From positions 1 through 10,879 of the forward strand of contig NWUY0303892343.1 in NCBI GenBank assembly GCA_004151065.3: a DNA stretch of 10,879 nucleotides, written 5' to 3'. The notes under the pieces were generated by a model. It searched no databases. It was not told where the DNA came from and saw only the letters and a program-made list of their open reading frames with translations. This document shows positions 1 through 7,809 of this stretch, in pieces. Origin of the DNA: Larix sibirica (lineage: Eukaryota; Streptophyta; Pinopsida; Pinales; Pinaceae). How positions within the stretch are numbered: the stretch's first letter is position 1; each line of letters opens with the position of its first letter. A program made the position numbers and the translations under genes.

Positions 1-200
1 TTTTCTCATAACATAAAATGTTCAGATTTTGGGTATGTGACAGTGGCTATGCCAAATATGTGGGCCACCTTACATAAGCACCAAAGAGCATGTGTTTAAA
101 AGCAAGTATAGCATACTCTCTATAATTTTCTAATGAGATTCTATTTGTATTATTATAAGTATTAGAATCACACATATATTATTTATTGCATATGACACAT
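1..200. other. AT-rich flank, nothing recognised
   Basis: Short AT-rich sequence before the left target-site duplication. I see no coding potential, RNA gene or repeat here. With 6881 onward it is the sequence into which LINE element 1 inserted. Confidence 0.6.
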
Positions 201-219
201 AAATATTTGTATCATTTCC
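201..219. repeat. Target-site duplication, 3' copy of LINE element 1
   Basis: AAATATTTGTATCATTTCC. It lies directly against the poly(T) run that is the complement of the element's A-rich tail. It matches 6862-6880 at 18 of 19 bases (T/A difference at the seventh base). A direct repeat of this length at both ends of a LINE, one copy abutting the tail, is the signature of target-primed reverse transcription. Confidence 0.9.
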
Positions 220-241
220 TTTTTTTTCTTTTTTCTTTTTT
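220..241 (-). other. A-rich 3' tail of LINE element 1
   Basis: On the minus strand this reads as three A runs (6, 6 and 8) separated by single G residues. It directly abuts the 201-219 target-site duplication and so fixes the 3' end of the element. The interrupted A runs may reflect an imprecise tail or later mutation. Confidence 0.85.
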
Positions 242-603
242 CAAAAAAAACACAACACTTGTTATTCATATTGTTGAATCAAAGTGTACAAAGGAATGCA
301 TATGACTATCCGATCAAGAGACCAAAAAGAGATGAATCTCTTATACAATACTCCCCTTTAGACACACATTTGAATCGCTACCAACTAAGAATAACATGGA
401 CCATCAGATTGACCAAGCATGAGATATTCCGAAGCTGAAAACTATTGTATCAATTCTCCTTAAAGCAATTTATATAGGCTAAAAAATAAAAGACGCATTC
501 CATACATGGATCAGAGACGTGTCTGACTGGCACTGCTCCAAACTAGGATTGTAAACTGTGCATGATTGTCAGTCTATGATCTGATCAAGAGCAAAAAGGG
601 TCT
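242..603 (-). other. 3' UTR of LINE element 1, with a small hairpin
   Basis: Sequence between the ORF2 stop (604-606) and the A-rich tail, with no open frame of note. Positions 327-342 are a perfect 7-base inverted repeat with a 2-base centre (AAGAGAT GA ATCTCTT), foldable as at least 5 bp with a 6-nt loop. Just before the tail, on the minus strand, a T8 run, one G and an A6 run can also pair. Some LINEs rely on 3' stem-loops for RT recognition; whether this family does is not shown here. Confidence 0.6.
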
Positions 604-759
604 TCAAAAATAAAGACTAGCTTGCAAACCTGCATCCTCCTGAAGGAATCGGCTTATTTGAATCAATCCTAACTTTGAAAACAACCTGAAAGAGTTTATT
701 GCCATCAACCGGTCATCTTGCCAAAGCTGGATATGCATGATTCTAGGATCCTCTTGGAG

Positions 760-1143
760 ACCTTTTTTGGATAGCATGTCAGCCTTTGCATTGAAGCACC
801 TAAACGCATGCTTGAAACTAACAACCTAAAAGTCTTGTTGAATAATCCTTATACCTACCAACCACCAATCCAGGTGAAGGATCTAAATTGAGTTGAGGCC
901 AGAGGCTCATTCAATTACCACTTTCGAGTCACCAAATACTTGGAGGACTGAGATTTCAAGATGACTCACCACTGATAACAAAGCGAAAATGGCCTAGATT
1001 TCACTTTTGGTATTGGAAGCAGGGCCACATCCCAACCACCCTTTGTAACTGTAATGGCCATCTAGCTTAATTAAAATCCTTAGCCCAGCTACAATACCAT
1101 TTTTTTGGGAGGCACCATCAAAAACTCCAACTGGAGGGGAGTT
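760..1143 (-). other. RNase H domain at the C-terminus of element 1 ORF2
   Basis: This domain would degrade the RNA strand of the RNA:DNA hybrid. Acidic catalytic positions are visible: Asp in GVFDGAS (1117-1119), Glu in NTKSEI, Asp in VFGDSKVVI, and a final Asp in FNAKADMLSKKG. Stops at 994, 907, 883 and 826 interrupt it, yet the frame is unbroken. The pattern matches the RVT_3-type domain that certain plant L1 lineages carry, described as an Archaea-like RNase H acquisition. Such fragments are often annotated as host RNase H proteins; here the continuous link to RT and the tail shows it belongs to the LINE. Confidence 0.85.
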
Positions 1144-1409
1144 GTCAACAATGGGAGGAAAAATATTTATATACATGTCAGGCTTCTTCACTTCATGGTA
1201 GAGCTTGTATTTCGCTACAGTCCCCAAGCACACACTACGAGAATTAATATGCTTGTTCTCGAACAATACTAAGTTCCTATGTTTCCACAATTGCCACGAA
1301 AGAAGGATTGGAAGATCACATCATTCATTATCAGCTATCAACCAATCCCACATACAATCTTCAACTAGCCCCTCCTTCCAAGTTTTTTGACACCTGAGAA
1401 TCGATTTAG

Positions 1410-1626
1410 TCTCTTCCCATACTTCCTTTGTGAAGGCACAAGTGACAAAGAGGTAATCAATGTTCTCGGCTTCAACTTTACATAAACAACACCTGTCCGG
1501 CCCAGAACCACCTTGCTTTAAAAAATTGACCTATGTGAGTAAATTTTTCTCAAAGAGAATCCATCTAAAACACTTGATTTTGATGGGGCATTTCCACTTC
1601 CATAGCTTGGGGTGCCACCATTTTTG
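1410..1626 (-). other. zf-RVT-like zinc-binding segment inside element 1 ORF2
   Basis: Translation shows the order typical of the segment after plant L1 reverse transcriptases: HPKLWKWKCPIKIKCFRWIL, then a helix with a stop where Trp is usual (1531-1533), then PDRCCLCKVEAENIDYLFV and TCAFTKEVWEE. The CxLC pair and the later H/Y-x-F-x-x-C pattern fit the zf-RVT family (PF13966). Its function is not well defined; nucleic-acid binding is assumed. Not an independent gene. Confidence 0.75.
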
Positions 1627-4600
1627 TTGATGATCTTGATTGGATTTTAGTAAGACTTCATATGCCAGCTTAACTGAAAGCTACCCATCTTTTTTGTTCT
1701 AGGTCCACACAATTGTGTCCAAATTGTTATTAAGGAAGAGCCCTAACTGTTGAAAATTTTGAGTGAACTTCTCCCATTCCCCCACTCTATCTATGGATAA
1801 TCCTAATTCTGCAACCGATCGCCAGCGGTTGATATCCACATTCGATAAGGAGCTATTATAAACCTAGCTAGTACTAAAATGCCCCTGGTTCTAAGTTCCT
1901 GGGTGAGCTCCAAATAAAACGGAGACGAGCATCCTATCAAGGGACCTTCTTGTAGGCAAATATTCATACCATTACCAGGCTTTCACTAAACCCAATATTT
2001 TACAATGTGTGTCTCTTCAAACAACGATCTCCAAATATTTGATGCTCCAAGGAGGTTTTGTTTTCCTGTTGAGCCAACAATCAATGGTGAGGTTTTGCAA
2101 ATACTTGTTCTTCATAATTGAGCTCCGCAGACCTTCAAAAAATAAGCAACACCAAAGACTTTTTGCTAAGAGTGCTTTTTCGAAGAGAAAAGAGTTTTTA
2201 AATCCCCACCCTCCGAGATCCTTGGGTCTAGCTAGGCTTTCCCACTTTTCGAGATGGAATGATTTTTTAACCTTATCACCGGACCGAAGAAATTCAATGC
2301 ATATTTGACGAATTCTGTCCATAATCGAGAAGGGGATCTTTGCCAATGAAAGCCAGAAAACAGGGATACTCCGAAGGACCAATTGTAATAGTACCAGGTG
2401 ACCTCCCAGCGATAGGTATCTATAGCACCTGTTGTCAATTCATTTTTCAACCTTCTTTAGTATCCAAAGCCAGTATGAAATCAAGTAATTGCTTGGCTTT
2501 GGAAAGTAGCCTAGATATTTGATCCCCTCTTCCATTGGTTGAACTCTGAAGGGGAGCAATATCAACAGTTGGTCTATAAAAGCTTGGGAAACCCCCGACA
2601 AGAGAAAAACATAATTTTGAGCGTTAACTACCATACACGTGGCTTCGCAAAAAGTTTGTAACATTTCTTTCATCGCCTGTCATTCCCCAAGTTTCCCTTT
2701 GCCGAACAATAAAATATCGTCTACAAAAAGAAGGAGGGAGATCTTGGAACCTTCTGCAATCTTAACTCCATCCAGTTTCCCTTCGAGCTTGGATTTCAAC
2801 AACATACGACTATGGCCTTCAGTTATCAGTAAGAAAAGAAGAGGTGGCAGTGGGAAACCCTGTTGAAGCCCCCCTTGTGCTTCTAAAAAAACGCGTGGGA
2901 ATCCCATTTATCAAAATCACAAAAGAGGTCGTTGAAATATATGCCATAACCCAGTCTATAAGCGGAATGTTGCACCCAATTTGGAGAAGGATGAGCCTGA
3001 GATAGATCTAGTTGACCCTGTCATATGCCTTCTCCAAATATAGCTTCAACATGACTTCCTTCATCTTCTTAGATTTAATAGAATGCACACTTTCTTGTGC
3101 TACCCCAACAACGTCTAGGATCTGCTTGTTGGTTAGAAAACCAAATCGATCTTGGGATATACAACGAAACAGAATCAACTTAATCTGGTTGGCAATCACG
3201 TTAGAAACAAGTTTATAAATCAGATTACAACAAGAAATTAGCCAGAAATCTAAGAAGGACTTGGGGCACGATACCTTAGGAATTAGCGCGATAAAGGTGG
3301 AATTGAGAGCTCCTGAAATATGCCCTCTGGTTTTAGACTCTTCAACAACCGCTTGCAGGTCATGGCCCATTTCCTCAAATAAAGCCAAGAAGAGCTCGAC
3401 CGACCACCCGTCAGGTCCCAGTATTTTATCCTTTGCAAAACCCTCCAGATTTCTATTAATTTCTATAAGAGACACCTCCTCCACAGCTCCAGTTGCTTCC
3501 TCTTCTGAAAACAAATCGAGGGAATGTTTCAATTACCCTGAGTTGAGCCTCAATGGGGCTATTGCCTGGGTCCTTGAATAAATTACCAAAGTGGGCAATC
3601 ATCCCTGCTTCCAACTCACCCTGGAGGTTCATGCTAACTCCATCATCGCCCTTGAGCCCCCATGTGTTATTAAAATTATGTCTATGCTCAACAAATTTAT
3701 GGAAAAAAGTGGTATTTTGATCCCCTTGGGCTATCCAAATGGCCCTACTTTTAATATGCCATGATTCCTCCTCTAGCTTTAAAATTTTAAGATTTATGCT
3801 TTCTAACTCTACTATGGAAGACTTCTCCTGCACTGCCAAAATATGCGTGAGATTGTTTAAATATATATGAAGGATATTGGACTCAATATCTAAAACCTCC
3901 TCCTTTAACTCCCTTTTTTTCCTTTTCTCCCATTGAATAACTGCATCTTTGAGTGCCTGGAGCTTAAATACCAAGGTCTCTGAGGCCAAGGGAAGAAGCA
4001 CATTTGCTAATGAATGCCAACAACCAACAACCAATTCCTTAAAACCCTCCTCAGCCAACCAACTATGATTGAACTTGAAAGGGTAGGTGGGCCTTCCCAT
4101 TCCCAAGTCTAGCTACATGAATATAGTTGAATGGTATGAAATCAATGAGGGCACAATCCATGAACGAAATCTGTCAAAAGAATTGGATAGCTGCTCAGCC
4201 ATAAGGAACTTGTCCAATCGCTTGGCCAAACCTTCTTCACCTGAGCACCCATTCCCCCATGTTGGGCCTATGCGCACTGCACTACATCAATAAGGCTAGA
4301 GTCTTGGATTGAACCAAGAAAAAAAGGAGATAGAGGATCAAGTCGGGATCTCAAACCCCATACCTCCCTGGTGAAAGAGTGAAATTCAAGTCTCCTGCAA
4401 TTGTTAGGTTGGGGTCCTTTAAAATATTGGTTCCATCCACCTCATTCCAATATGATTCCCTATTGGAATAAGGAGCGCACGAATTTAGGATCTTCAAAAC
4501 CCCTCTCTTGTTGTCTTTTGTCAATTCTTCCAACATAATGCCAGCTAGCACTGCATAGGGAGTAAAATTGAACAGGAGGGGGTTCCAGGCAGTCAGGAGC

Positions 4601-4799
4601 TTGCCTGACCATCCATCAGCATCAGTAGACACCATCGACCATTTAGGAAAAAACTTGGAATATATTTCCGAGGCTTTATTCCCTAGAAGCATTGTTTCCT
4701 GGAAATAAACCAAATCCGATTTATGAACCTCCAATAGTCTACGAAGGGCTAACTACTTGGGGCGCCCTCCAAACCCCCTGACGTTGAATGATAGCAGTA

Positions 4800-6858
4800 T
4801 CAACTAATCACCCACGCAAGGGATTTATGTGCTTTAAGTGCCCTGAAACCACCAGTGAAGCTACCTTCGGGACCGTTTACAAAGACTCCTAGTTGAGTCG
4901 GTCTTTCTTCAATCGAGGCCAAACCCCCCTTTGTCATTCTTGCCTGCCATTTTTAAGACTTTCTCCTGCTGTTACCTTTTCCTATCTAGACAGAATCCAC
5001 GTTCAAATCCAGAGGAGGGCCGCTCAGGGGTACTTCCAGGCTTGCAAGAGGAAGATTACCTGAAACGATTGTGAGTGGGCATTTCTTAAGGTCCTTGGGG
5101 GGTAGCAGAACAGGGTCCTTTCTGTTCTTTTTGAAATTTAATATTTCAAGAGGGAAAGGGAATGAGTCTTTGTCAAAAAGGTGTTCTATAGAATCCATCC
5201 CGTAGCCTGAGTTCCCAAAGGTTTTGTTCCTCGAAGAGTCAACTGAAGGTAACTCAGGGCTATCTAAGGATGAACCCCGACTTAAATCCTACAAATCCAA
5301 AACATGCCCAGCGTAAGACGATGAACTAGCCTTTTAAGAGGGGGGACTATGGGGAACAATGGCTAGGCTGGAGACAGCGGAAGGCACTTCCTACATGAAG
5401 GGCTCAGGGGAACCAGAAATAGGGAAAACAAGTGAGGAAGAAGAGGAAAGATCATTGCTAGGGTGATATTTACCTGGTGGGGAGACAACCTTAGCCTTAC
5501 CGAAATTATTTCCTCCGTGTCCCTGTTTTCCTTCAATAGCCTCCACATTCTTGTGGGGGCAAGTCGACTTGAGGTGTCATGTTCTTCTACATATTAAACA
5601 CTGGAAAGGAAAGTGTAAATAATCCAGCCTTTGAATGTAGCTTCGTCCGCACCATTCAACCTCAAGTTCTTCCAGGAGTCCCTGATTGGTGTCTAACTCC
5701 ACGAGTACTTTCCCCATTCTCTTGTCTTGGCCACTGAACGATTCTTCATCTACTGCCAAGAAACGACCCAGGGCGTTGCCTATCTCCCGTAGAGCCTTCA
5801 TGTTCCAAAAATGGAGAGGTAAACTAGGAAGGAGGACCTGAAGATGTTTCAAAGGTAATAATTCCTTGTCCGAGTCGAAATTTATATGCCACCGCTTCAA
5901 CATTAAGATGCCTCTCCCACAAAGACACATTCCTTCTAGTATTCTAGTCGGGTGCTTGTCTTCACGGAACAGGAACCTAAACCACCCTTTGTTCAAAATA
6001 AAAACCTCCAGTACGTATCCCAACACCGAAAACTAGGTGGCTTTCAACCAAGAATCAAGGTCTTATTTCGACATTGAGCAATGCACAAGCTTCCCCACCA
6101 AGGCTTTGAGAGAGGGTTCCGTAGCCTCAGGCATCAACACATCACGACACATGACCATTTTATGTCTGTGCGCTCTACTAAGATGAGCCTTAAGCTCCGT
6201 TTTTTTTTAACTTATGGTGGTTACTTGCTGAGGAATGACACGAGTCTTGGACAATAGGATAAGAAGAAGGAGGTTTTACTTCTAACAAGTCAAGTGCTGA
6301 TGTCGAAGATATGTAAGATTTGGACCTCTTTGGAGAGCTCGACTTAAATCCTAGATAAATAATACCACGGTCACATTTTGATAGACCATTCTCTGAGGAT
6401 GGTGCAGGCTTTGGGAGTAACACATTTACATCATTTATTTTTCTTGATAGGATAGCCTCACACTTTTTGAGGGCTAAGGAGTTATTTGTAAACTCTAATC
6501 TCTCCTGGGGGATGTGAGTTTCTTTACCATCAGGGTGCTTTGTTCCAAGGGGGGATTCTGAAAAAAGTGCTACCGGAGTAAGGGCCTTGTCAGAGACTTC
6601 CGACGTCATCAATACCTCATCCTCTCCCCTAACTATTCAGGCCCTCCTGAGGTCACTTTTGAACTTCGAATCTATTTTGAAAGAGCATGCTATATGTTGC
6701 TTTAGAGGGCTCATCAAGAGCTCCACTTCTTCATGGAAGTTTGGGATATAGGCCTCCATTTTAACTGCTTGTGTCTACCCAATACCCGACAACAAAGAAC
6801 CTTTCCCCTGGCTGACATGCCACTGTAAGCAGGCCTGAAAAGGTTCAGGACCCGCCAT
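4800..6858 (-). pseudogene. LINE element 1 ORF1 remnant: DUF4283-like domain plus CCHC zinc knuckle
   Basis: Probable RNA-binding ORF1 protein of about 685 residues. The start is the ATG at 6856-6858 (MAGPEPFQ), 3 nt inside the element. The first ~225 residues are an unrecognised N-terminal region. A frameshift in the T9 run at 6200-6208 moves the frame, after which a DUF4283-like domain runs from about 6130 to 5620 (ALVGKLV, then GRGILMLKRWHINFDS, then LHFWNMKALREIGNALGRFL). A zinc knuckle follows at 5559-5600 (CLICRRT, stop, HLKSTC): all four ligands remain but the usual Gly codon is TGA. A Ser/Pro-rich tail follows. Premature stops start at 6775, 6637, 6063, 6033, 5577, 5391, 5334, 5289, 4986 and 4953. 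The last stop TGA (4800-4802) overlaps the ORF2 start. It is less certain whether ORF1 originally ended here or at 4986. Confidence 0.82.
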
Positions 6859-6861
6859 TGG

Positions 6862-6880
6862 AAATATATGTATCATTTCC
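6862..6880. repeat. Target-site duplication, 5' copy of LINE element 1
   Basis: AAATATATGTATCATTTCC, the partner of 201-219 with one mismatch. It lies immediately outside the 5' boundary of element 1, next to the CC preceding the ORF1 ATG (minus strand). Confidence 0.9.
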
Positions 6881-7628
6881 ATTGCTTGAGCTTTACTTAT
6901 AAGTGTCATATATTTACTATATTTAAATAAGTGATAGCAGAAATTTGGATAAAGTTGGGGAAATGATATAAGTGACAACGTTTCTAATTAATTTTGCTTG
7001 GTAGAGGATCGACTACATGTGACAAGGGGTAATTTTTACAATGTAAGGAAAGTTTCTTGAGCACCGATGTCTTGGTCAACAATTGCTTATGAGTTCGAAC
7101 GATGATATGCATATGAGGCCGGGTCCTATGGACATGTTGTAGCCATGATTCTAGTCAACATATTATTGTAGGTCTATGATCTTCCCTCCGATTTGGAAGC
7201 ATATTTGGGTATGCATTTCAAGACAACATAACTTGAGAGCACTAGTTGGCAATCCACATTTTCTCACCGTGTTTGAAGTATGCTCGAATTATGGATGTTC
7301 ATACGAGGGTCATTGCGTGCTAGGAGATATGTTTTTTGACCCTTTTCATCAATGTAGAGTGATGATTCATGTTGTATCTTCCAAGGGCATTTATATCTCC
7401 ATTCAAGTGTATTCCCTTTTCTGCATAGACATGAATTTTCATTGCACTTTCTATGTCTTTGTACTCTATTTAAGAGTTTCTCATAGTCTTGACGTGGTTT
7501 GGATGAAAGTATATATCATGTATCTAGCAAGCAAGGGTCATCTTCAATGGATTGATGCATATGAATCTGTGTGTCATGATTTTCTCGTGGATTCCATGTT
7601 GTAACATTTGTATCGAATAAACAACGAC
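6881..7628. other. Unassigned spacer between the two LINEs
   Basis: About 750 bp with no recognisable transposon domain, RNA gene or host gene. The longest open stretch is 7176-7604 on the plus strand: 142 residues from ATG to TAA, rich in Cys, His, Phe and Tyr, with no motif I know. Such composition and the lack of a domain make a chance frame or a remnant of something unidentified more likely than a gene. The 6881 end is the original target flank of element 1; how the 7600 end meets element 2 cannot be judged. Confidence 0.5.
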
Positions 7629-7729
7629 TAGGTCATGGCCTAGTGGTAAGACGCTGTATTGGTTGCGCGGAGGTCACGGGATCCATCCCCAACGCTCTGT
7701 TTTATATGCAATTCGTTGTACATTTTTTT
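7629..7729 (+). repeat. tRNA-derived, SINE-like Pol III unit
   Basis: 7636-7646 reads TGGCCTAGTGG, a perfect match to the tRNA A box (TRGCNNAGTGG). 7679-7688 (GGATCCATCC) matches the B box GGWTCRANNCC except for one base. The gap of 32 nt is normal for a tRNA gene, and a T7 run at 7723-7729 could end Pol III transcription. The cloverleaf is decayed: the T stem has only about 3 bp and the acceptor pairs poorly, so it is not a working tRNA gene. It ends about 80 nt before the ORF1 start of element 2, so it is either a SINE-type copy next to the LINE or part of the LINE's 5' region. Confidence 0.55.
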
Positions 7730-7809
7730 ACCATCAATACAAACAAGAGTGACTCGAACCGCTAGGATTCGACGTGAGGAGTCTAAGCGTGCGGCGAGAA
7801 CCAGTCGTC

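Larger units (their letters stand above)
604..4803 (-). pseudogene. LINE element 1 ORF2 remnant: endonuclease, reverse transcriptase, zf-RVT, RNase H
   Basis: In life a roughly 1,400-residue polyprotein that nicks DNA and reverse transcribes its own RNA. The start is taken at 4803 (TTG, probably once ATG) because the coding sense begins there with LSFNVRGFGG, the endonuclease N-terminal motif. Endonuclease: QET and GDLN are present but SDH reads SYH (Tyr at 4134-4136). RT: GPDGW, FIALIPK, GFLTNKQI, a degraded motif A with Tyr for Asp (3038-3040), and FVDD intact at 2716-2724. A zf-RVT-like segment and RNase H follow. Frameshifts lie near 4365-4372, 4265-4280, 3528-3533 and in the A-run 2885-2891. 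Premature stops start at 4753, 4113, 3008, 2680, 2440, 2017, 1972, 1891, 1864, 1699, 1681, 1531, 1321, 994, 907, 883 and 826. From 2907 down to 604 everything lies in one frame, broken only by stops. Final stop TGA at 604-606. Confidence 0.9.
220..6861 (-). mobile_element. L1-type LINE (non-LTR retrotransposon), element 1, decayed but complete between its TSDs
   Basis: About 6.64 kb on the minus strand, bounded by a 19-bp target-site duplication. Order in its own sense: ORF1 start 3 nt inside the 5' boundary, ORF1 with DUF4283-like domain and zinc knuckle, ORF2 with endonuclease, RT, zf-RVT-like segment and RNase H, a 362-bp 3' UTR, then an A-rich tail. Both reading frames can be followed along their whole length but are interrupted by about 27 premature stops and five frameshifts, so this copy cannot move by itself. 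The domain set matches plant L1 elements that gained an Archaea-like RNase H. The lack of a 5' UTR suggests a 5' truncation or an unusual family end. Confidence 0.92.

Noticed and set aside
760-1290. Independent host RNase H-like gene
   Set aside because: It continues in the same frame from the zf-RVT segment of the LINE and ends at the LINE 3' UTR.
2009-2308. Plus-strand open frames opposite element 1 (also near 1205-1390, 3261-3581, 4087-4293)
   Set aside because: They are antisense shadows; the minus strand reads as LINE protein across all of them.
6190-6612. Separate small gene starting at 6612
   Set aside because: The start would be TTG, and the frame continues upstream in the same ORF1 frame to the ATG at 6858. 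It is one piece of the broken ORF1.
220-6880. LTR retrotransposon
   Set aside because: There are no long terminal repeats, gag, protease or integrase; an A-rich tail and an APE-like endonuclease show a LINE.
190-6911. 9-bp inverted repeat (190-198 and 6903-6911) flanking the TSDs, possibly a small DNA transposon split by the LINE
   Set aside because: Too short and in AT-rich sequence; no TSD or further terminal similarity was seen.
7629-7700. Functional tRNA gene
   Set aside because: A and B boxes are present, but the T stem has about 3 bp, the acceptor stem has several mismatches and the B box is altered. A tRNA-derived repeat is a better reading.
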